Of a DNA stretch of 64,000 nucleotides, positions 50,708-60,406 are shown in pieces. A program made the position numbers and the translations under genes. The stretch spans positions 372,001 through 436,000 of the forward strand of contig JBELIP010000001.1 of the NCBI GenBank assembly GCA_042090785.1, written 5' to 3'. The stretch's first letter is position 1; each line of letters begins with the position of its first letter. This DNA is from UBA7434 sp042090785. Lineage in GTDB: Bacteria; Pseudomonadota; Gammaproteobacteria; Pseudomonadales; UBA7434. The notes below the pieces were generated by a model. That model was not told the DNA's origin. It saw only the letters and a list, made by a program, of their open reading frames with translations, and made no database searches.

Positions 50708-51552
50708 CAATGAGTAAGCAGGCCCCGTTAATAAAGGAACCCTTAGTTCGCGAAATGCTAAGCAGCGAAGCAGAAGTCAATGCGCCGAGCAGCGATAGCA
50801 CCAGAGTAAAAACCGTTTTAATTGTTGATGATGAACCGCCGGCCCGCATGCGCTTAAAAGCCATGGTGGATGCACTAGATGGTTATCAAGTTATTGCTGA
50901 GGCTGAAAATGGTCAGCAAGCTATGGAGATGAATAAAAAGCTTTCTCCCGATATTGTCCTATTAGATATTCGTATGCCAGAGATGGATGGCATAGCCGCT
51001 GCCGCACAGTTTAGTGAGCAAGATCAGCCGCCAGCGGTTATTTTTTGCACAGCCTATGATGAGCATGCCCTAGCGGCTTTTGATGCACAGGCTGTGGGCT
51101 ACTTATTAAAGCCGGTATCGCGTTTAAAGTTGACTGACAATTTGGCTAAAGCGCAGACAGTTAATCGCTCTCAACTGGCTAATTTGGTGCCCGAATCGGC
51201 CCAAAAAAGCTTAATGCAAAAATGCTTGTCTGTGCGTACCCGTAGTGGCCATGAATTATTAGCAGTAAATGAAATACGAGCTTTGGTCGCAGATAACAAG
51301 TACGTGAGTGCTTACACACATAATAGAGAAGTGCTGCTTGATTTAAGTTTAAAAGAGTTAGAGCGGCGTTTTGCCAAGCAATTTTTGCGTGTGCATCGCA
51401 ATGCCTTGGTTACTATTCGCTATATACGTTGTTTAGAAAAATGTGAGGATAGGCCGGGCCAAACGGTTATTCGTCTTGAGGGCAGTGATATTGCTCCCAT
51501 AGTGAGTCGACGTAACTTGCCTGAGTTAAGGCGGTTGCTGAAAGCACATTAG
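50704..51552 (+). CDS. algR: LytTR response regulator AlgR
   Basis: A 282-residue DNA-binding response regulator. The receiver domain starts at VLIVDDEPPARMRLKAMV and has the acceptor aspartate in DIVLLDIRMPEMDG; the C-terminal LytTR domain includes VRTRSGHELLAVNEIRALVADNKYVSAYT and FLRVHRNALV. The first 36 residues before the receiver are absent in typical AlgR (about 248 residues). Translationally coupled to algZ; hemCDXY follow as in P. aeruginosa. Confidence 0.92.
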   Translation: MTMSKQAPLIKEPLVREMLSSEAEVNAPSSDSTRVKTVLIVDDEPPARMRLKAMVDALDGYQVIAEAENGQQAMEMNKKLSPDIVLLDIRMPEMDGIAAAAQFSEQDQPPAVIFCTAYDEHALAAFDAQAVGYLLKPVSRLKLTDNLAKAQTVNRSQLANLVPESAQKSLMQKCLSVRTRSGHELLAVNEIRALVADNKYVSAYTHNREVLLDLSLKELERRFAKQFLRVHRNALVTIRYIRCLEKCEDRPGQTVIRLEGSDIAPIVSRRNLPELRRLLKAH

Positions 51553-51715
51553 CGCAGGTGACCAGTCAGGCTAAGGCGAGCGTCTTTATTTTTCATCTAG
51601 CCTAAAGGTAGTACCTGATTTGAATACTTTATATAAAAAGAAAGAGTGTTCGTTTCTCACCGTTTTATAAACGACATTTCCGGATGATTTGCTTATCATA
51701 TAGCACTGGATTGAG

Positions 51716-51733
51716 TGGCTGCTTCAGCAGCCA
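51716..51733 (+). terminator. Hairpin between algR and hemC
   Basis: TGGCTGC-TTCA-GCAGCCA is a perfect seven-pair hairpin with a tetraloop, followed by A/T-rich but not pure T sequence. It is a weak terminator or leader structure. Confidence 0.45.
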
Positions 51734-51821
51734 TTTATATTTACCGTTGATGGATTCGGCTTGCAAAAAATGTAGGCGTTAGTTCACTCAATAGTTTAGC
51801 GGCCACATAATTGGATACTCC

Positions 51822-52814
51822 ATGACCAGCAGTGCAACTCAGACCATCACTATTGCCACCCGAAAAAGTCCGCTTGCGCTTTGGCAGGCCGAGACTATCC
51901 GCGATGCGTTATTGACATTACACCCACATATAGCTGTTGAATTACTGCCTATGTCTACGCATGGCGACAAAATATTAGATGCGCCATTGGCCAAAGTCGG
52001 TGGTAAAGGCTTATTTGTTAAAGAGTTAGAGGCGGCTTTGTTAGATGGTCGCGCTGATATCGCGGTGCACTCTACCAAAGATGTGCCCATGGCATTGCCA
52101 GAGGGTTTAACTTTAGGCGTGATTTGCGACCGAGAAGACCCTTTAGATGCCTTGGTTTTACCTTTGTCAGTCGATGGTCATTGTGCAAGTATGACATCTT
52201 TAGATGACTTACCCATGGGTGCCACAGTGGGTACTTCAAGTTTGCGACGCCAGTGCCAGCTACAACAGTTGCGGCCCGATATAAAATGCGAATCGCTGCG
52301 CGGCAATGTAAACACGCGCTTAGCCAAGCTGGATGATGGAAAATACGATGCCATTATTCTTGCTGCGGCAGGCTTACGCCGTTTAGGTTTTACCCATCGC
52401 ATCAGTTATCTTATTGAGCCGCAACATTTATTGCCTGCCGTAGCTCAAGGGGCATTGTCTATCGAGTTACGTAGCGGTGATGAAGCAACGCAAGCTTTAC
52501 TAAACCCCTTACATCATTTTGAAAGCGCCTTGTGTGTATTAGCCGAGCGCGCAATGAACTGTCGGTTACAAGGCGGCTGCCAAGTCCCTATTGCCGGCTT
52601 TGCACAATTAAGTGCCAATAAGGGTTTATCACTTGAGGGCCGTGTAGGCGCTATTGATGGCTCAGAATTATTAATTGAAAAACAACAAATAGTTTTAAGC
52701 GGTGACGACACTCAGCGTGTTAAACAAGCCGAGCAATTAGGTGAAACCATTGCTGATAATTTATTAGCGCGCGGCGCACGCGTGTTGCTTGATCAGGCTT
52801 ATGACAATCAGTAA
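51822..52814 (+). CDS. hemC: Porphobilinogen deaminase (hydroxymethylbilane synthase)
   Basis: Joins four porphobilinogen units in haem biosynthesis. 330 residues. Signatures include IATRKSPLALWQAE, FVKELEAALLDGRADIAVHSTKDVP, GTSSLRRQCQL and the dipyrromethane-cofactor cysteine in MNCRLQGGCQVPIAGFA. hemD overlaps its end by 14 bases. Confidence 0.97.
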   Translation: MTSSATQTITIATRKSPLALWQAETIRDALLTLHPHIAVELLPMSTHGDKILDAPLAKVGGKGLFVKELEAALLDGRADIAVHSTKDVPMALPEGLTLGVICDREDPLDALVLPLSVDGHCASMTSLDDLPMGATVGTSSLRRQCQLQQLRPDIKCESLRGNVNTRLAKLDDGKYDAIILAAAGLRRLGFTHRISYLIEPQHLLPAVAQGALSIELRSGDEATQALLNPLHHFESALCVLAERAMNCRLQGGCQVPIAGFAQLSANKGLSLEGRVGAIDGSELLIEKQQIVLSGDDTQRVKQAEQLGETIADNLLARGARVLLDQAYDNQ

Positions 52815-53610
52815 TGCTAGCGTGCGAGTCTTAGTCACGCGCCCAGCAGGGCAGGCTGATCGATTAGTTCACGTACTTGCCGATGCCGGCATTAGCGCTA
52901 GCTGTTTGCCGCTGCTAAATTTAGAAGCCGTTAAAACGGTAGAAAAAGTTGCGCAAATTAAAAAACAATTACAGCAATTACATCAACAGAGTTTCGCCAT
53001 TTTTATTAGCAGCAATGCGGTTAAATATACGGCCGAATGTATGCAGCAGTATCATTTAACATGGCCAAAGACATTAGCTTGTATTCCTATTGGTGGCGCA
53101 ACAGCAAAAGCGATTCAAGATTTAAATTGGCCGATAGATAAAAAAATAAATTTCGATGCTTCAGATAATTTATTAGCTTATAGTAGTGAAAAGTTATTAC
53201 TGCAGTTAAGTCAGCGTGATGTGAGTGGAATGCACATCACCATTTTTCGTGGCGAGGGAGGACGCGAGCTGTTAGCGCAGGATTTAACGGCGCGTGGTGC
53301 AGTGGTTGAGTATTGCGAAATGTATAAGCGTCAGCATCCCAGTTACAGTGCCAATGAATTTAGTCACGCGGTGGGTGTTAATGAAAAGCCAGCAGCCATT
53401 TTATTTGCCAGTGGCGAAACATTGGATAATTTTTATCGTCATATGCAGCGAGATAAATTACAACGGCAATTAGAGGGGGTGCCTATTATTGTGCCTTCTG
53501 AGCGGATTAAATTATTAGCAGAGGGCTATGGGTTTAAAAAAATATTTTTAGCCGTCAATGCCAGTGCCGAAGGATTTTTGCAGGTGCTTGAGGAGCAGAT
53601 ACTTAAATAA
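52801..53610 (+). CDS. hemD: Uroporphyrinogen-III synthase
   Basis: Closes hydroxymethylbilane to uroporphyrinogen III with inversion of ring D. 269 residues from ATG 52801, which lies in the last codons of hemC; a TTG at 52789 is possible but less likely. The poorly conserved family is recognised by VLVTRPAGQADRLVHVLADAG, FISSNAVKY, and position after hemC. The end of the gene sits in a nine-base duplication, ACTTAAATA twice (53601-53618), that includes the stop codon. Confidence 0.92.
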   Translation: MTISNASVRVLVTRPAGQADRLVHVLADAGISASCLPLLNLEAVKTVEKVAQIKKQLQQLHQQSFAIFISSNAVKYTAECMQQYHLTWPKTLACIPIGGATAKAIQDLNWPIDKKINFDASDNLLAYSSEKLLLQLSQRDVSGMHITIFRGEGGRELLAQDLTARGAVVEYCEMYKRQHPSYSANEFSHAVGVNEKPAAILFASGETLDNFYRHMQRDKLQRQLEGVPIIVPSERIKLLAEGYGFKKIFLAVNASAEGFLQVLEEQILK

Positions 53611-53735
53611 CTTAAATAGTAGCAGCTTAAACAGTAGATAATTAAGCAGCAATGCTGATGCAGTAATTAGTCTGTTAACAAGCAAAGTATTAAAGATTAT
53701 CAGCAAAAAATTTATCATTAGAGTCGGAAAAGTAT

Positions 53736-55001
53736 ATGACTAAAAAAGAAGATAGCTTAGAAAGCAATGATGTTGAAAACGCGACCATTATTGAAGACGC
53801 GACTATTATTGAAGATGAAAAAATAACAAAAAGTGAAGGTATGGCTAACTCATCGTCTAAAAAAATATCGGGTCAGCCAAAAGATAAAAATGGTACGCTT
53901 GCCGGTGTCGCCTTTATTATTGCTTTTCTGGCTGCGGTAACGGCTGCTTATATTGGTTGGCTGTTCTTTCAGCAAGCTGAACAGTTAGAATCAATAGCCG
54001 CTGATGCCCAACGTTATCATCAACAAACAAGCAATTTAAAGCAGTCGCTTCAGGCGGCACGATCAGAATCAGCAGCGGCTTACACTCAGCGTGAGCAACA
54101 AAATGAACAGCTTTCCTTAGCGCTGCAAGATGCCAATCTTATTATTGCCGCACATGGCCGGCGTTTACGTTCTTTAACGTCCACCACTACGGATGATTGG
54201 CGATTAGCAGAAGTCGAATATTTATTACGCTTGGCTAACCAGCGTATTTTAATCTCCCAAGACAGTGCAACAGCATTAAGTTTATTAACAACTGCCGACG
54301 AAATATTATTAACACTTGCCGATCCGCGTTTTTTTGATATTCGAAAATCCATTGCTGAAGATCGTGCAGCATTGGTATTGGTTGGCCAGCAAGATTTAGA
54401 TGGTGTATTTTTGCGTCTATCGGCATTAACGCAGCAGTTAGAAAAATTACCGCTTATTGTTATACCTTCGTTCGCAGCCGAAAATGATCGCGTAAATACG
54501 GCGCTCAATGAGTCTACGGTTTCTTCATGGCGTGAAAAGCTCAATGCTATGGGTGCATCGACTTGGCAGGAGCTAAAAAGTTTAGTGATCGTTAATAAGC
54601 GCAGTAGCGATATTAAACCGTTGTTGCCGCCAGAGCAGCAATACTATTTGCGCGGTAATCTACAGTTAATGATTAATCAGTCGCAACTCGCGCTGCTCGA
54701 TGGCCGTCAAGCCGTTTATAGCGATAGCCTTTATCGCGCTGAGCGTTGGCTGCAAGATTATTTTCCAAGCGATGAGCATGCCATTAAGTCAGTCATTGCC
54801 GAGATACAAGCGCTGCAACAAATGAAGGTTGATATTGAATTACCCGATGTCACAAAATCTTTATTAGCGGTCACGCAATTTTTATCCCAGCAACATCAAG
54901 TCGATACCTCTGCCGACATTGAAGTGTCTTTAGCACCGCGTGAGGCTTCTTCGGTAAATGCTGCTGAAAATATTGAAGTTGCTGTCGAGGCAGATTTATG
55001 A
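53736..55001 (+). CDS. hemX: HemX-family membrane protein
   Basis: A 421-residue inner-membrane protein of the HemX family, long annotated as uroporphyrinogen C-methyltransferase, although it has no methyltransferase motifs. It has an acidic N-terminus with an internal duplication (ATIIED twice), a single membrane helix (LAGVAFIIAFLAAVTAAYIGWLFF), then a long periplasmic coiled coil and helical domain beginning near DDWRLAEVEYLLRLANQRI. Overlaps hemY by four bases. Its exact role in haem synthesis is not established. Confidence 0.9.
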   Translation: MTKKEDSLESNDVENATIIEDATIIEDEKITKSEGMANSSSKKISGQPKDKNGTLAGVAFIIAFLAAVTAAYIGWLFFQQAEQLESIAADAQRYHQQTSNLKQSLQAARSESAAAYTQREQQNEQLSLALQDANLIIAAHGRRLRSLTSTTTDDWRLAEVEYLLRLANQRILISQDSATALSLLTTADEILLTLADPRFFDIRKSIAEDRAALVLVGQQDLDGVFLRLSALTQQLEKLPLIVIPSFAAENDRVNTALNESTVSSWREKLNAMGASTWQELKSLVIVNKRSSDIKPLLPPEQQYYLRGNLQLMINQSQLALLDGRQAVYSDSLYRAERWLQDYFPSDEHAIKSVIAEIQALQQMKVDIELPDVTKSLLAVTQFLSQQHQVDTSADIEVSLAPREASSVNAAENIEVAVEADL

Positions 55002-56338
55002 GACGGATATTTCTTTTTGTATTAGCTGTATTAGCCATAACCGCTGCAATATTTTCAACGCTTGAAAATGGCGGAGGCTATGTGCTCATAGCCGTGGGCG
55101 ATATCACTATTGAAATGGCTTTTATTGTTGCGGCGGCAATTAATTTATTAATTTTTGCTGCACTGTATATTTTGGTTATCGCTTTGCGAATGCTGTTTAG
55201 TACGCGCAGCGGTGTATTAGCTTGGGCGAAAAACCGACGGCAACAGCGGGGGCTAAACAGAACGACGCAAGGGCTTATTGCTTTTATTGAGGGTCGCTGG
55301 GATATTGCCAGAAAAGCTTTAGCTAAATCGGCAGACAATTCATCTACACCGTTAATCAATTATTTATTTGCTGCACGTGCGAGTTCGGCAGTGGGTGATG
55401 CTAAAGCGGTTGATGATTTTTTAAAAAAAGCCGAGCTTTCTACGCAAGGCGCCGATGTTGCTATTGGTTTAACGCAAGCTGAATTGCAAATACACAATGG
55501 TCAGTATGAGCAGGCGTTAGCCACGTTATTAAGAGCTAAAAAAATAGCCAGCCATCATCCGGTTGTGCTTGCCTCATTAATGAAGGTTTATCGGCAGCTC
55601 AATGACTGGGATAGCTTATTAAAATTATTGCCTGCCTTGCAAAAATACAGTGCTTTATCGGTAGCCGATATTGCCAGTTTAGAGCGCGAGGCTAGCTGCG
55701 CTAAATTAAAGCGCGCAGTAGCAAGTCATGATGTGAATGGCTTGCTCAATGGTTGGAAGCATCTTGCTAGCCATGTAAAACAGGACCCTTTATTAGTTGC
55801 CTATTATGCCGAGCAATTAATTAGTTTTGAGCAATGCGAGCAAGCCGAGCGTTTATTGCGTCAACAATTACAGCGTCAATATGATGAGCGTTTAATCGGC
55901 CTTTATGGGCTGGCGGTTGCCGAACCGCAAGCCAAGCAATTGGCTTTTGCAGAAAAATTATTAAAATCCGAGTCGGCACAGTTAAGCCAAAAAGGAGCTG
56001 CGGTGTTGCGGTTAGCGATTGCGCGCATTTGCTTGAATAACGGCTTGCAACAAAAGGCTCAGCAGTATTTAGAAGAAAGTCTTAAACTAGAAACCGTTGC
56101 CGGTGCTTTTGCCACGCTTGGCAGTATTTATGCAAGCCAGAATAATCATAAGAAAAGTGTTGAGTGCTATGTGCGAGAGTTGGCCGTGCAGAGCACAAAT
56201 AATGTAAGTGGTGTTTCACTTTGCGAGACGGATTTATTATCTTCGCCTTCTATTTCAATGACGAGTTCAACGCCGCCGGCTAAAGAAAAGTCGCTATTCA
56301 CTTCGGCAGATGATATTCAGCAACCATTACGACGTTAG
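54998..56338 (+). CDS. hemY: HemY-type TPR membrane protein
   Basis: A 446-residue inner-membrane protein with two N-terminal hydrophobic helices (residues about 3-25 and 40-65), the conserved NRRQQRGLNRTTQGLIAFIEGRWDIARKAL segment, and a periplasmic or cytoplasmic TPR array. It belongs to the gammaproteobacterial HemY_N family (not the Bacillus protoporphyrinogen oxidase of the same name). Last gene of hemCDXY, closed by a strong terminator. Confidence 0.9.
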   Translation: MRRIFLFVLAVLAITAAIFSTLENGGGYVLIAVGDITIEMAFIVAAAINLLIFAALYILVIALRMLFSTRSGVLAWAKNRRQQRGLNRTTQGLIAFIEGRWDIARKALAKSADNSSTPLINYLFAARASSAVGDAKAVDDFLKKAELSTQGADVAIGLTQAELQIHNGQYEQALATLLRAKKIASHHPVVLASLMKVYRQLNDWDSLLKLLPALQKYSALSVADIASLEREASCAKLKRAVASHDVNGLLNGWKHLASHVKQDPLLVAYYAEQLISFEQCEQAERLLRQQLQRQYDERLIGLYGLAVAEPQAKQLAFAEKLLKSESAQLSQKGAAVLRLAIARICLNNGLQQKAQQYLEESLKLETVAGAFATLGSIYASQNNHKKSVECYVRELAVQSTNNVSGVSLCETDLLSSPSISMTSSTPPAKEKSLFTSADDIQQPLRR

Positions 56339-56368
56339 CGTTCTGATTAAAAGTGTTAAACAAAGCAT

Positions 56369-56402
56369 AAAAAAGGGCGCTGTTTTTTAGCGCCCTTTTT
56401 TA
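56369..56402. terminator. Bidirectional terminator between hemY and ppnP
   Basis: AAAAAGGGCGCT and AGCGCCCTTTTT form twelve perfect pairs around GTTTTTT, with A and T runs on either side, so it can act on both converging transcripts. Confidence 0.93.
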
Positions 56403-56444
56403 TAACAAACTTATTATGAGTTCCTTTTTTTCATGGTTTTATTA

Positions 56445-56726
56445 TTAGCCATAAGTACAAAGATAAGCTGTCGCTACTTCAACTTTAAGATCAAATACTT
56501 CGTTAGCATTAACGGTAAATGTATCGCCTGCATTATAGGTATTCCAACTATCACTATTAGGTAACTTAACGGTGAGTGCGCCGCTGACAACGGTCATAGT
56601 TTCAAATTGGCTAGTATCAAACTGGTATTCACCAATAGCCATAACGCCGACCGAAGCAGGCAGTGTGGCGCTTTGAAAACCAATAGACTTTACGTTGCCC
56701 TCAAAATATTCATTTACTTTTAACAT
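56445..56726 (-). CDS. ppnP: Pyrimidine/purine nucleoside phosphorylase PpnP
   Basis: A 93-residue cupin-fold nucleoside phosphorylase (formerly DUF1255/YaiE) with broad substrate range. The N-terminus MLKVNEYFEGNVKSIGF and the block GVMAIGEYQFDTSQFETMTVVSGALTVKLP are characteristic. It lies 12 bases after deaD on the same strand and probably shares its transcript. Confidence 0.94.
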   Translation of the reverse strand: MLKVNEYFEGNVKSIGFQSATLPASVGVMAIGEYQFDTSQFETMTVVSGALTVKLPNSDSWNTYNAGDTFTVNANEVFDLKVEVATAYLCTYG

Positions 56727-56738
56727 TGTTTTTTCCTT

Positions 56739-58646
56739 TTAGCTTTCTTTATTAACCGGCGGCTTTCGCTTAGCAGGTTTTTTTGTTTTGCGTTTATCAC
56801 TGTCTTTAAATGATGCGTCTTTACGTGGCTTTTTACTACCGCTGTTACTCGGTTTTTTTCTGGCTCCGCCATCACGAACGGCTTCGCTAGCGCCTGCGCG
56901 GCTAAGCTGCATAGGTTGGCCTTTAACGCGCACTTTTTGTAATAGCTGATAAATATCTTTCGGCATGCCTGGCGGTAAGCCAACAATGCTGTGATTGTCA
57001 TTCAACTCAATGCGACCAATATGTTCGCGATCGAGACCTGCTTCGTTAGCCAGTGCACCAACAATATCTTTAGCCTGTGCGCCGTGGTCTCGGCCAGCTT
57101 CAATACGGTACTGTTCAAACGGGATAGCGTTTTTGTCACCACGATCACGGCGCGGTGATCTTTCGCGTCCGCCATCTCTACTGCCATCTCTACTGCCATC
57201 TCTACTACGAGAGTCACGACTGTTTCTATCGCGGCTGTTACGCTCACCACGATCATTTCGCTCGCTACGCTCACGGCGTGACTTTTTGCTTTCAGGCGGT
57301 GGTGCAATTTGCTCAAGAGGAAACTTGTCACTTAATAAGGCAGCAGCAATTTGTTCGGCAGGTTGCTCGAGTGATTCACATAAGTCTGCAACCATTTTAT
57401 GATAAACATCGGCTATTTTGTTATCAAGGCGCGCCGATAAATCTTCGGCAAGCTTACTTTTACGTTGGTCTGCCAATTGTTGTGCAGTGGGTTTTTCCCA
57501 TGCTTGCAGTTTTTGTTTGGTATCTTTTTCAATAATACCTAATAAGCGACGTTCGCGAGGTTGCACAAACAATAACGCTTTACCTAAGCGGCCAGCACGA
57601 CCGGTTCGGCCAATGCGATGCACGTAGGCTTCACTATCGTAAGGAATGTCATAGTTAATAACATGGCTTACTCGTTCAACATCAATACCGCGTGCGGCAA
57701 CATCCGTTGCAACTAATAAATCTAAAGTCCCTTTCTTAAGACGGGCAATGGTTTTTTCGCGCATCGGCTGGCTAATATCGCCATTAATAGCGGCAGAGGT
57801 ATAACCGCGCGCATTCAGTTTTTCGGCAACAGTAACGGTAGCTTCACGCGTGCGGACAAAAATAATAATGGCTTCGGTTTCTTGCGTTTCAAGATAGCGT
57901 GTTAAGGCATCTAACTTTTCGCCTTGATTAACAATTAAAAACGATTGGTCAATGGTATCAACCGTTGCAGTTTTAGCGGCAATCTTAATTAAGACGGGGT
58001 CGCTTACATGGCGCTTAGCAATTTGGCGAATACGATCGGGCATAGTGGCCGAAAATAAAGCGGTTTGTCGCGTGTCTGGGGTTTCTGCAAGAATAGTATC
58101 AACGTCATCAATAAAGCCCATGCGGAGCATTTCGTCGGCTTCATCTAAGACAACCGTTTTTAATTGATCGAGCTTTAAACTTTTACGACGTAAGTGGTCA
58201 AGTAATCGGCCAGGTGTGCCAACAACAACGTGAGCACCACGACTTAACGAACGTAATTGTCCGCGCATATCCGCACCACCATAAATAGGTAATACGTGAA
58301 AATTTTTCATATAGCGGGCATAAACTTGAAACGCTTCGGCTACTTGAATGGCAAGTTCACGGGTTGGTGCTAAAACTAACGCCTGAGGTGAGGTTTGCTT
58401 TAAATCGATATTGGCCAAAATAGGCAAGGCAAATGCGGCGGTTTTTCCCGTACCGGTTTGTGCCTGACCAATAATGTTATTGCCATCAAGTACAGTGGGT
58501 ATGGCTTTGGCTTGAATGGGTGATGGTGTTTCATAACCAAGCTTTTTTAGTGACTTTAACAGTGCGTCGGGTAAACCCAGATCACTAAAAGTGGTTTGTT
58601 CTACTTCTGCCTCAGTTTGGCCGGCTTGTTCTGGTGTTTTTTGCAT
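56739..58646 (-). CDS. deaD: DEAD-box RNA helicase DeaD/CsdA
   Basis: RNA helicase of ribosome assembly, mRNA decay and cold adaptation. 635 residues: Q motif (SDLGLPDALLKSLKKLGYETPSPIQAKAIP), AQTGTGKT, PTRELA, VLDEADEML, SAT, VATDVAARGIDV, HRIGRTGRAG. An arginine/serine/glycine-rich linker contains three SRDG units from a 12-base repeat. The C-terminal DbpA-like RNA-binding domain starts near FEQYRIEAGRDHGAQAKDIVGALANEAG and ends in a basic tail. Preceded by a long non-coding leader with repeated TAGGC motifs. Confidence 0.95.
   Translation of the reverse strand: MQKTPEQAGQTEAEVEQTTFSDLGLPDALLKSLKKLGYETPSPIQAKAIPTVLDGNNIIGQAQTGTGKTAAFALPILANIDLKQTSPQALVLAPTRELAIQVAEAFQVYARYMKNFHVLPIYGGADMRGQLRSLSRGAHVVVGTPGRLLDHLRRKSLKLDQLKTVVLDEADEMLRMGFIDDVDTILAETPDTRQTALFSATMPDRIRQIAKRHVSDPVLIKIAAKTATVDTIDQSFLIVNQGEKLDALTRYLETQETEAIIIFVRTREATVTVAEKLNARGYTSAAINGDISQPMREKTIARLKKGTLDLLVATDVAARGIDVERVSHVINYDIPYDSEAYVHRIGRTGRAGRLGKALLFVQPRERRLLGIIEKDTKQKLQAWEKPTAQQLADQRKSKLAEDLSARLDNKIADVYHKMVADLCESLEQPAEQIAAALLSDKFPLEQIAPPPESKKSRRERSERNDRGERNSRDRNSRDSRSRDGSRDGSRDGGRERSPRRDRGDKNAIPFEQYRIEAGRDHGAQAKDIVGALANEAGLDREHIGRIELNDNHSIVGLPPGMPKDIYQLLQKVRVKGQPMQLSRAGASEAVRDGGARKKPSNSGSKKPRKDASFKDSDKRKTKKPAKRKPPVNKES
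57171..57206. repeat. Three tandem 12-base units inside deaD
   Basis: GCCATCTCTACT occurs three times in perfect tandem (plus-strand orientation). On the coding strand it adds SRDG units to the low-complexity linker, in frame. Confidence 0.92.
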
Positions 58647-59092
58647 GGGATACGCCTACTCTTTGGGTGCGCCTATTTTTTAGGCATGCCTGATATTCAG
58701 ACACTTAGTTGTGCCTACCCTTAGGTAATGCCTACTTTTTTAGGCATGCCTATGATTGTGGGTAAACTGACAGTGGCTACTGTGTCCAGATGTTAGGACG
58801 ACAGCGTCCAAATAGAGGATAGCGAAGGTCCAATTACTGAGCAGCCTAGACGCGATAATGAAGCTTCGGGAGGCTGTTAAAGTGAGTAGCGGTGTCAAAA
58901 GGATGCGCATTGTACAGCTTTTGCAATGATTAAATAGTGCTGCTTTTGGTAGAAAATGGCACTATTTAAGCGGCATAAGACGCAAACGTGTCTATAGAGC
59001 GTAAGTTTCTTGGGTGGCGGGTACTGGCGTTTAACGGCTTAATATTAGCGGTTAGAGGCTTTTAGGTTCAAGGAGTCGCCATAAAGCAGCTG
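58647..59092. other. Leader and intergenic region between queG and deaD
   Basis: About 445 bases with no gene. Near deaD, bases 58651-58753 hold several copies of GCCTA/TAGGC and two longer direct repeats of about 21 bases, each a T run plus the palindrome AGGCATGCCT (58682-58691 and 58742-58751). The remainder is unremarkable. Confidence 0.6.
58671..58753 (-). repeat. TAGGC repeats in the deaD leader
   Basis: Two near-identical segments, GCCTATTTTTTAGGCATGCC at 58671 and GCCTACTTTTTTAGGCATGC at 58730, each end in the palindrome AGGCATGCCT. Between them lie further GCCTAC copies. In the deaD mRNA they would read as repeated GUAGGC and UAGGCAUGCCUA, able to pair with one another. Confidence 0.7.
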
Positions 59093-60220
59093 TTAGGCCG
59101 ATGGGTTTAAGCGCTGGAGTGCCCATTCAATGTGTTCATTAAGCAAGGGTGAGTAGTTAAGCCTGCCTTGCAGCGCGGCAATGGCTTGGCTGCTGTTCTC
59201 GCCGTTGCCTAAACCAACCGCGAGGTTGCGCAGCCAGCGTTCATAGCCAATACGGCGAATGGGCGAGCCCTGAGTTTTTTGCTCAAATTCATCTTCTGTC
59301 CATAAAAACAAATCGACCATGCTGGCGTTATCGAGGCCATGGCGGGGGCTAAAGTCTTTTTCGTCGGTCGGTTTGGCAAATTTATTCCACGGGCAAATGA
59401 GCTGGCAGTCGTCGCAGCCAAATACGCGATTGCCAATTAAGCCTCGCAAAGGCTCAGGAATACTGCCTTTGAGTTCAATGGTTAAATAAGAAATGCATTT
59501 TCTAGCGTCAAGTTCAAAGGGCCCATTAAAGGCTTTGGTGGGGCAAATATCGAGGCAGGCGGTGCAACTGCCGCAATGTTTGGTGGTTTGAGGTGTATCT
59601 ATTGGCAGCGGCAAATCGGTAAATAGCTCGCCAAGAAAAAACCATGACCCCATACTCGAGTTAATCAGCATGGTGTTTTTGCCAATCCAGCCTAGCCCAG
59701 CTTTTTCGGCAAAGGCGCGCTCTAACACGGGAGCGCTGTCGACAAAGGGCCGTTGCGACCTTTCGCCAGTGTGCTCGATAATAGTATCAGCCAGTTGCTT
59801 TATGCGTTTGCGAATTAACTTATGATAGTCGCGGCCCAGCGCATAGCGAGATAAATACGCGGTGCGAGGATGGTCTAGCAGCTTGATGGTTTCAACATTG
59901 GGTGGTAAGTAGTCCATTCTAAGGCTAATGATTCGCAAGGTTTTTTCATGCAGCACGGTCGGGTCCCGGCGCAACGCTTCGTGGTCGGCCATATAAGTCA
60001 TTTCGCCATGTAGGTTTTTATTTAGCCAGCGGCGTAAGTGTTCACTGTGTTCGCCGGGGTATGTGTCGGTAATCCCCACTTGTTGAAAGCCTAGCTCACG
60101 CCCCCAGCGTTTAATATTGTCAGCCAGCGCAGCGAGTTCGTTCTCCGAGTAAGTAGATACTAAGGGCGGGCTTACTGAGACTGCAGTGGCCGAGGATGCT
60201 GAATTAGACTTATCTTTCAC
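59093..60220 (-). CDS. queG: Epoxyqueuosine reductase QueG
   Basis: Cobalamin- and iron-sulfur-dependent enzyme for the last step of queuosine synthesis in tRNA. Up to 375 residues. The family core starts LADNIKRWGRELGFQQVGITD; the two 4Fe-4S clusters are in CGSCTACLDICPTKAF and CDDCQLICPWNKF. The GTG at 60220 gives a serine-rich 25-residue extension relative to E. coli and has no ribosome binding site, so the true start may be further in. Divergent from tsaE. Confidence 0.94.
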   Translation of the reverse strand: MKDKSNSASSATAVSVSPPLVSTYSENELAALADNIKRWGRELGFQQVGITDTYPGEHSEHLRRWLNKNLHGEMTYMADHEALRRDPTVLHEKTLRIISLRMDYLPPNVETIKLLDHPRTAYLSRYALGRDYHKLIRKRIKQLADTIIEHTGERSQRPFVDSAPVLERAFAEKAGLGWIGKNTMLINSSMGSWFFLGELFTDLPLPIDTPQTTKHCGSCTACLDICPTKAFNGPFELDARKCISYLTIELKGSIPEPLRGLIGNRVFGCDDCQLICPWNKFAKPTDEKDFSPRHGLDNASMVDLFLWTEDEFEQKTQGSPIRRIGYERWLRNLAVGLGNGENSSQAIAALQGRLNYSPLLNEHIEWALQRLNPSA

Positions 60221-60406
60221 ACAAATAACTCGTGAGCTGAGTGGCTGTTAATGTTGTTTGACTCTTATAATAACTTTTTTAGAGCTACGATGCGCGATGC
60301 GATACAATTCTTAATTGAATAACTCAATACCTGCTTAATAGCGATTTTAGTAATAGAGATCTTTAGCAATAAAGTGATAATGACCTAAAAGGTTCTGCCT
60401 GACAAA

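Noticed and set aside
54086..54544. 152-codon open frame antisense to hemX
   Set aside because: Shadow frame opposite the HemX coiled coil, rich in serine and arginine as expected from the complement.
56995..57402. 135-codon frame opposite the deaD linker
   Set aside because: Its serine/leucine/arginine repeats are the complement of the SRDG-coding 12-base repeat, not a real protein.
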